Positions 57,752-64,000 of a stretch of 64,000 nt of DNA are shown here, one piece after another (within the stretch, counting starts at the first letter, position 1; each line of letters starts with the position of its first letter). The notes under the pieces are model-generated. The model saw nothing but the letters and a program-made list of their open reading frames with translations. It was not told the DNA's origin and did not search any database. The DNA comes from Micromussa lordhowensis (taxonomy: Eukaryota; Cnidaria; Anthozoa; Scleractinia; Lobophylliidae). Made by a program: the position numbers and the translations under genes. Where the stretch lies: positions 80,001 to 144,000 of the forward strand of contig CAXHUQ010000758.1 in assembly GCA_964020085.1 (NCBI GenBank), given 5' to 3'.

Positions 57752-60700
57752 CACCCTGGCGCCAATGCCATCATGTCTTAGCTAAGATTTCCTTAATGTG
57801 CCAACCTAGCAGAACATTTTGCTGCAAACCGCGCCTCTTAAAGTGCCCGTGAAGCCGAGCTATGTGAAATTAACGAAGAGGACCCCCAGCGCGCGTTTTC
57901 TGAAATTCTGCAAAGTTGGGACCAGGGGAAACTCCTGCAAAAAGAAGGCCAGAAAAAAAACAACCTGGCGCCAATGCCATCATATCCTAACTAAAATTTG
58001 CTTGAAGTGCCAACCTAGCAGAACATTTTGCTGCAAACCGCGCCTCTTAAAGTGCCCGTAAAGCCGAGCTATGTCAAATTTGCCAAGGGGACACTCAGCG
58101 CGCGTTTTCTGAAATTCTCCAAAGTTGGGACCAGGGGAAACTCCTGCAAAGAGAAGGCCAGAAAAAAAACAACCTGGCGCCAATGCCATCATGTCTTAAC
58201 TAAATTTTCCTTCAAGTGCCAACCTAGGAAAACATTTTGCTGCAAACCGCGCCTCTTAAAGTGCCCGTGAAGCCGAGCTATGTCAAATTTGCCAAGGGAA
58301 CCCCCAGCGCGCGTTTTCTGAAATTCTGCAAAGTTGGGACCAGGGGAAACTCCTGCAAAAAGAAGGCCAGAAATAACACCCTGGCGCCAATGCCATCATG
58401 TCCTAACTAAAATTTGCTTGAAGTGCCAACCTAGCAGAACATTTTGCTGCAAACCGCGCCTCTTAAAGTGCCCGTGAAGCCGAGCTATGTCAAATTTGCC
58501 AAGGGGACCCCCAGCGCGCGTTTTCTGAAATTCTGCAAAGTTGGGACTAGGGAAAACTACTGCAAAAAAAGGCTAGAAAAAAAACCCTGGCGCCAATGCC
58601 ATCATGTTCTAACTAACATTTCCTTAAAGTGCCAAGCTAGCAGAACATTTTGCTGCAAACCGCGCCTCTTAAAGTGCCCGTGAAGCCGAGCTATGTCAAA
58701 TTTGCCAAGGGGACCCCCAGCGCGCGTTTTCTGAAATTCTGCAAAGTTGGGACCAGGGGAAACTACTGCAAAAAGAAGGCCAGAAAAAAACACCCTGGCG
58801 CCAATGCCATCATGTCGTAACTACAATTTCCTTAAAGTGCCAACCTGGCAGAACATTTTGCTTCAAACCGCGCCTCTTAAAGTGCCCGTGAAGCCGAGCT
58901 ATATCAAATTTGCCAAGGGGACCCCCAGCAAGCGTTTTCTGAAATTCTGCAAAGTTGGGACCAGGGGAAACTACTGCAAAAAGAAGGCCAGAAAAAACAC
59001 CCTGGCGCCAATGCCATCATGTCTTAACTAGAACTTCCTTAAAAAGCCAACCTAGCAGAACATATTGCTGCAAACCGCGCCTCCCAAAGTGCCCGTAAAG
59101 CCGAGCTATGTCAAATTTGCCAAGGGGACCCCCAGCGCGCGTTTTCTGAAATTCTGCAAAGTTGGGACCAAGGGAAACTCCTGCAAAAAAAAGGCCAGAA
59201 AAAACACCCTGGCGCCAATGCCATCATGTCTTAACTAACATTTCCTTAAAGTTCTAATCTAGCAGAACATTTCGCCGCAAACCGCGCCTCCCAAAGTTGC
59301 CGTGAAGCCGAGCTATGTGAAATTTGCTAAGGGGACCCCCAGCGCGCGTTTTCTGAAATTCTGCAAAGTTGGGACCAGGGGAAACTCCTGAAAAAAGAAG
59401 GCCAGAAAAAAGACCCTGGCGCCAATGCCATCATGTCCTAACTAAGATTTCCTTAAAGTGCCAACCTAGCAAAACATTTTGCTGCAAACCGCGCCTCTTA
59501 AAGTGCCCGTGAAGCCGAGCTATGTCAAATTTGCCAAGGGGACCCCCAGCGCGCGTTTTCTGAAATTCTGCAAAGTTGGGACCAGGGAAAACTACTGCAA
59601 AAAGAAAGCCAGAAAAAACACCCTGGTTCCAATGCCATCATGTCTTAACTAAAATTTCATTCAAGTTCTAACCTAGCAGAACATTTTGCTGCAAACCGGG
59701 CCTCCCAAAATGCCTGTGAAGCCGAGCTATGTCAAATTTGCCAAGGGGACCCCCAGCAAGCGTTTTCTGAAATTCTGCAAAGTTGGGATCAGGGAAAACT
59801 ACTGCAAAAAGAAGGCCAGAAAAAAGACCCTGGCGCCAATGCCATCATGTCTTAGCTAAGATTTCCTTAAAGTGCCAACCTAGCAGAACATTTGGCTGCA
59901 AACCGCGCCTCTTAAAGTGCCCGTGAAGCCGAGCTATGTCAAATTAACGAAGAGGACCCCCAGCGCGCGTTTTGTAAAATTCTGCAATGTTGGGACCATG
60001 GGAAACTCCTGCAAAAAGAAGGCCAGAAAAGACACCCTGGCGCCAATGCCATCATGTCCTAACTATAATTTCCTTAAAGTGCCAACCTAGCAGAACATTT
60101 TGCTGCAAACCGCGCCTCTTAAAGTGCCCGTGAAGCCGAGCTATGACAAATTTGCCAAGGGGACCCCCAGCGCGCGTTTTCTGAAATTCTGCAAAGTTGG
60201 GACCAGGGGAAACTCCTGCAAAAAGAAGGCCAGAAAAAACACCCTGGCGCCAATGCCATCATGTCTTAACTAACATTTCCTTGAAGTGCCAACCTAGCAG
60301 AACATTTTGCTGCAAACCGCGCCTCTTAAAGTGCCCGTGAAGCCGAGTTATGTCAAATTTGCCACGGGACCCTCAGCGCGCGTTTTCTGAAATTCTGCAA
60401 AGTTGGGACCAGGGGAAACTCCTGCAAAAAGAAGGCCAAAAAAAACACCCTGGCGCCAATGCCATCATGTCCTAACTTGGATTTCCTTGAAGTGCCAACC
60501 TAGCAAAAGATTTTGCTTGAAACCGCGCCTCCCAAAGTGCCCGTGAAGCCGAGCTATGTCAAATTTGCCAAGGGGACCACCAGCGCGCGTTTTCTGAAAT
60601 TCTGCAAAGTTGGGACCAGGGGAAACTCCTGCAAAAAGAAGGCCATAAAAAACACCCTGGCGCCCATGCAATTATGTCCTAACTAACATTTCCTTGAAGT

Positions 60701-60916
60701 GCCAACCTAGCAGAAGATTTTGCTTGAAACCGCGCCTCCCAAAGTGCTCGTGAAGCCGAGCTATGTCAAATTTGCCAAGGGAACCCCCAGCGCGCGTTTT
60801 CTGAAATTCTGCAAAGTAAGGACCAGGGGAAACTCCTGCAAAAGGAAGGCCAGAAAAAACACCCTGGCGCCAATGCCATCATGTCGTAACTAACATTTCC
60901 TTGAAGTGCCAACCTA

Positions 60917-61123
60917 GCAGAACATTTTGCTGCAAACCGCGCCTCTTAAAGTGCCCGTGAAGCCGAGCTATGTCAAATTTGCCAAGGGGATCCCCAGCGC
61001 GCGTTTTCTGAAATTCTGCAAAGTTGGGACCAGGGGAAACTCCTGCAAAAAGAAGGCCAGAAAAAACACCCTGGCGCCAATGCCATCATGTTTTAACTAA
61101 CATTTCCTTGAAGTGCCAACCTA
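60917..61123 (-). repeat. Reference monomer of subfamily B
   Basis: This is a representative 207-bp unit beginning at GCAGAACATTTTGCTGC. It contains CTCTTAAAGTGCCCG, GAGCTATGTCAAATTTGCC, the shared 29-bp block at 60,998-61,026, GTTGGGACCAGGGGAAACTC, GAAGGCCAGAAAAAACACCC and GCGCCAATGCCATCATG. It carries the local GGGGATCCCC variant in place of GGGGACCCCC. Confidence 0.92.
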
Positions 61124-62233
61124 GCAGAACATTTTGCTGCAAACCGCGCCTCTTAAAGTGCCCGTGAAGCCGAGCTATGTCAAATTTGCCAAGGGGATCC
61201 CCAGCGCGCGTTTTCTGAAATTCTGCAAAGTTGGGACCAGGGAAAACTACTGCAAAAAGAAGGCCAGAAAACACACTCTGGCGCCAATGCCATCATGTCT
61301 TAACTAAAATTTTCTTGAAGTGCCAACCTAGCAGAACATTTTGCTGCAAACCGCGCCTCTTAAAGTGCCCGTGAAGCCGAGCTATGTCAAATTTGCTAAG
61401 GGGATCCCCAGCGCGTTTTCTGAAATTCTGCAAAGTTGGGACCAGGGAGAACTACTGGAAAAAGAAGGCGAGAAAAAACACTCTGGCGATAATGCCATCA
61501 TGTCTTAACTAAAATTTCCTTGAAGTGCCAACCTAGCAGAAAATTTTGCTGCAAATCGTGCTTCTTAAAGTGCCCGTGAAGCCGAGCTATGTCAAATTTG
61601 CCAAGGGGACCCCCAGCGCGCGTTTTCTGAAATTCTGCAAAGTTAACCCAGGAAAAACTACTGCAAAAAGAAGGCCAGAAAAAACACTCTGGCGCCAATG
61701 CCATCATGTCCTAACTAAGATTTCCTTGAAGTGCCAACCTAGCAGAACATTTTGCTGCAAACCGCGCCTCTTAAAGTGCCCGTGAAGCCGAGCTATGTCA
61801 AATTTGCCAAGGGGATCCCCAGCGCGCGTTTTCTGAAGTTCTGCAACGTTGGGACCAGGGAAAACTACTGCAAAAAGAAGGCCAGAAAAAACACCCTGGC
61901 GCCAATGCCATCATGTCTTAACTAAAATTTCCTTAAAGTGCCAACCTAGCAAAACATCTTGCTGCAAACCGTGCCTCTTAAAGTGCCCGTGAAGCCGAGC
62001 TATGTCAAATTTGCCAAGGGGACCCCCAGCGCGCGTTTTCTGAAATTCTGCAAAGTTAACCCAGGGAAAACTACTGCAAAAAGAAGGCCAGAAAAAACAC
62101 CCTGGCGCCAATGCCATCATGTCCTCACTAACATTTCCTTGAAGTGCCAACCTAGCAGAACATTTTGCTGCAAACCGCGCCTCTTAAAGTGCCCGTGAAC
62201 CCGAGCTATGTCAAATTTGCCAAGGGGATCCCC
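60986..62233. repeat. Local cluster of GGGGATCCCC monomers
   Basis: A single C-to-T change makes a perfect 10-bp palindrome (and a BamHI site) at 60,986, 61,193, 61,400, 61,811 and 62,224. The spacing follows the monomer period. One isolated case lies at 33,819. The cluster marks a patch of local spread. Confidence 0.88.
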
Positions 62234-63138
62234 AGCGCGCGTTTTCTGAAATTCTGCAAAGTTGGGACCAGGGAAAACTACTGCAAAAAGAAGGCCAGAA
62301 AAAACACTCTGCCGCCAATGCCATCATGTCCAAACTAAAATTTCCTTAAAGTTTTAACCTAGCAAAACATTTTGCTGCAAACCGCGCCTCTTAAAGTGCC
62401 CGTGAAGCCGAGCTATGTCAAATTTGCCAAGGGGACCCCAGCGCGCGTTTTCTGAAATTCTGCAAAGTTGGGGCCAGGGGAAACTCCTGCAAAAAGAAGG
62501 CCAGAAAAAACACCCTGGCGCCAATGCCATCACGTTCTAACTATAATTTCCTTAAAGTGCCAACCTAGCAGAACATTTTGCTGCAAACCGCGCCTCTTAA
62601 AGTGCCCGTGAAGCCGAGCTATGACAAATTTGCCAAGGGGACCCCCAGCGCGCGTTTTCTGAAATTCTGCAAAGTTGGGACCAGGGGAAACTCCTGCAAA
62701 AAGAAGGCCAGAAAAAACACCCTGGCGCCAGTGCCATCATGTTTTAGCTAAAATTTCCTTAAAGTGCCAACCTAGCAGAACATTTTGCTGCAAACCGCGC
62801 CTTCCAAAGTGCCGGTGAAGCCGAGCTATGTCAAGTTTGCCAAGGCGACCCCCAGCGCGCGTTTTTTGAAATTCTGCAAAGTTGGGACCAGGGGAAACTC
62901 CTGCAAAAAGAAGGCCAGAAAAAACACCCTGGCGCCAATGCCATCATGTCTTAACAAACATTTCCTGAAAGTGCCAACCAAGCAGAACATTTTGCTGCAA
63001 ACCGCGCCTCTTAAAGTGCCCGTGAAGCCGAGCTATGTCAAATTTGCCAAGGGGACCCCCATCGCGCGTTTTCTGAAATTCTGCAAAGTTGGGACCAGGG
63101 GAAACTCCTGCAAAAGGAAGGCCAGAAAAAACACCCTA

Positions 63139-64000
63139 GCGCCAATGCCATCATGTCGTAACTAGAGTTTCCTTAAAGTGCTAACCTAGCAAAACATTTT
63201 GCTGCAAACCGCGCCTCTTAAAGTGCCCGTGAAGCCGAGCTATGTCAAATTTGCCAAGGGAACCCCCAGCGCGCGTTTTCTGAAATTCTGCAAAAATGGG
63301 ACCACGAAAAACTCATGCAAAAAGAAGGCCAAGAAAAACACCCTAGCGCCAATGCCATCATGTCCTAACTACAATTTCCTTAAAGTGCCAACCTAGCAGA
63401 ACATTTTGCTGCAAATCGCGCCTCTTAAAGTGCCCGTGAAGCAGAGCTATGTCAAATTTGCCAAGGGGACCCCCAGCGCGCGTTTTCTAAAATTCTGCAA
63501 AGTTTGGACCAGCGAAAACTACTGCAAAGAAAAGCCAGAAAAAAACACCCTGGCGCCAATGCCATCATGTCCACACTACAATTTCCTTAAAGTGCCAACC
63601 TAGCAGAAAATTTTGCTTTAAACCGCGCCTCTTAAAGTGCCCGTGAAGGCGAGCTATGTCAAATTTGCCAAGGGGACCCCCAGCGCGCGTTTTCTAAAAT
63701 TCTGCAAAGTTGGGACCAGGGGAAACTCATGCAAAAAGAAGGCCACAAAAAACACCTTGGCGCCCATGTCATCATGTTCTAACTAAAATTTCCTTAAAGT
63801 GCAAACCTAGCAGAACATTTTGCTGCAAACCGCGCCGCTTAAAGTGCCCGTGAGGCCGAGCTATGTCAAATTTGCCAAGGGGACCCCCAGCGCGCGTTTT
63901 CTGAAAGTCTGCAAAGTTGGGACCAGGGAAAACTACTGCAAAAAGAAGGCCAGAAGAAACACCCTGGCGCCAATGCCATCACGTCGTAACTAGAATTTCC
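63139..64000 (-). repeat. Second copy of the 54,858-55,719 block, running off the window
   Basis: Identity starts after one mismatch at 63,138 and continues to the last base. I noticed three or so differences, for example GTCCACACTAC against GTCCGCACTAC and CTGCAAAG against CTGAAAAG. The full duplicated unit may be longer than the window shows. Confidence 0.9.

Larger units (their letters stand above)
52614..64000 (-). repeat. Satellite array B, right part
   Basis: About 55 monomers continue in the same phase and orientation as before the insertion and run off the end of the window. Units show the same mixture of CTCTTAAAG and CTCCCAAAG types as the left part. No gene or further insertion was seen. 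Confidence 0.95.

Noticed and set aside
29369..63603. Open frames of 60-153 codons in array B
   Set aside because: Same periodic origin as in A. Longer ones arise where a unit has lost its stop. Frames are broken by frequent 1-bp indels and by in-frame TAG codons in many units.
1..64000. Telomeric repeats, tRNA or rRNA genes, retrotransposon LTRs
   Set aside because: I looked for the characteristic motifs and saw none in the satellite or in the insertion.

Overview
This window is almost entirely satellite DNA. It holds no protein-coding or RNA gene that I can support. One repeat family with a monomer of about 207 bp fills it from end to end. It is interrupted only by a 1,323-bp mobile-element insertion at 51,291-52,613. 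Arrays of this length, nested higher-order duplications and a TTAA-flanked MITE point to a eukaryotic nuclear genome, probably heterochromatin (centromeric, pericentromeric or subtelomeric). I cannot name the organism from the sequence.

Layout. (1) 1-28,598 is array A in the plus orientation. By unit starts it contains 136 monomers of 205-209 bp, two 135-bp truncated monomers and a final 170-bp partial unit; the units are nearly identical. (2) At 28,598/28,606 the array flips. A 23-bp inverted repeat with one mismatch and a 7-nt spacer joins A to the oppositely oriented array B. (3) 28,606-29,820 holds six transitional monomers, intermediate between A and B; the first is 180 bp. (4) 29,821-51,290 is array B, minus orientation relative to A and more diverged. 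It carries a large duplication (about 32.3-37.4 kb repeated at about 37.5-41.7 kb) and a higher-order repeat family marked by a 94-bp truncated monomer (42.1-49.2 kb). (5) 51,287-52,617 is the insertion: two 410-bp MITE copies, each bordered by TTAA, flank a 495-bp non-satellite segment, and the whole unit sits in one monomer with an exact TTAA duplication. (6) 52,614-64,000 is array B again; its last 862 bp repeat 54,858-55,719.

A and B are one family. By hand alignment of a 195-bp stretch their consensus forms are about 85% identical, and they share a 29-bp invariant block around GCGCGC. The short open frames of about 60-70 codons that recur on both strands are a by-product of a 207-bp (3 x 69) period. 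Seventeen of 19 codon differences between A and B in the best frame change the amino acid, which argues against coding.

The structure reads as a history of unequal exchange. Higher-order periods of 2, 3, 5, 6, 7, 8 and 10 monomers coexist, and indels in the higher-order units usually come in whole-monomer steps. The most unusual object is the composite MITE insertion. Because this is long, near-identical satellite, the junctions and duplications should be confirmed in raw long reads before being taken as biology.
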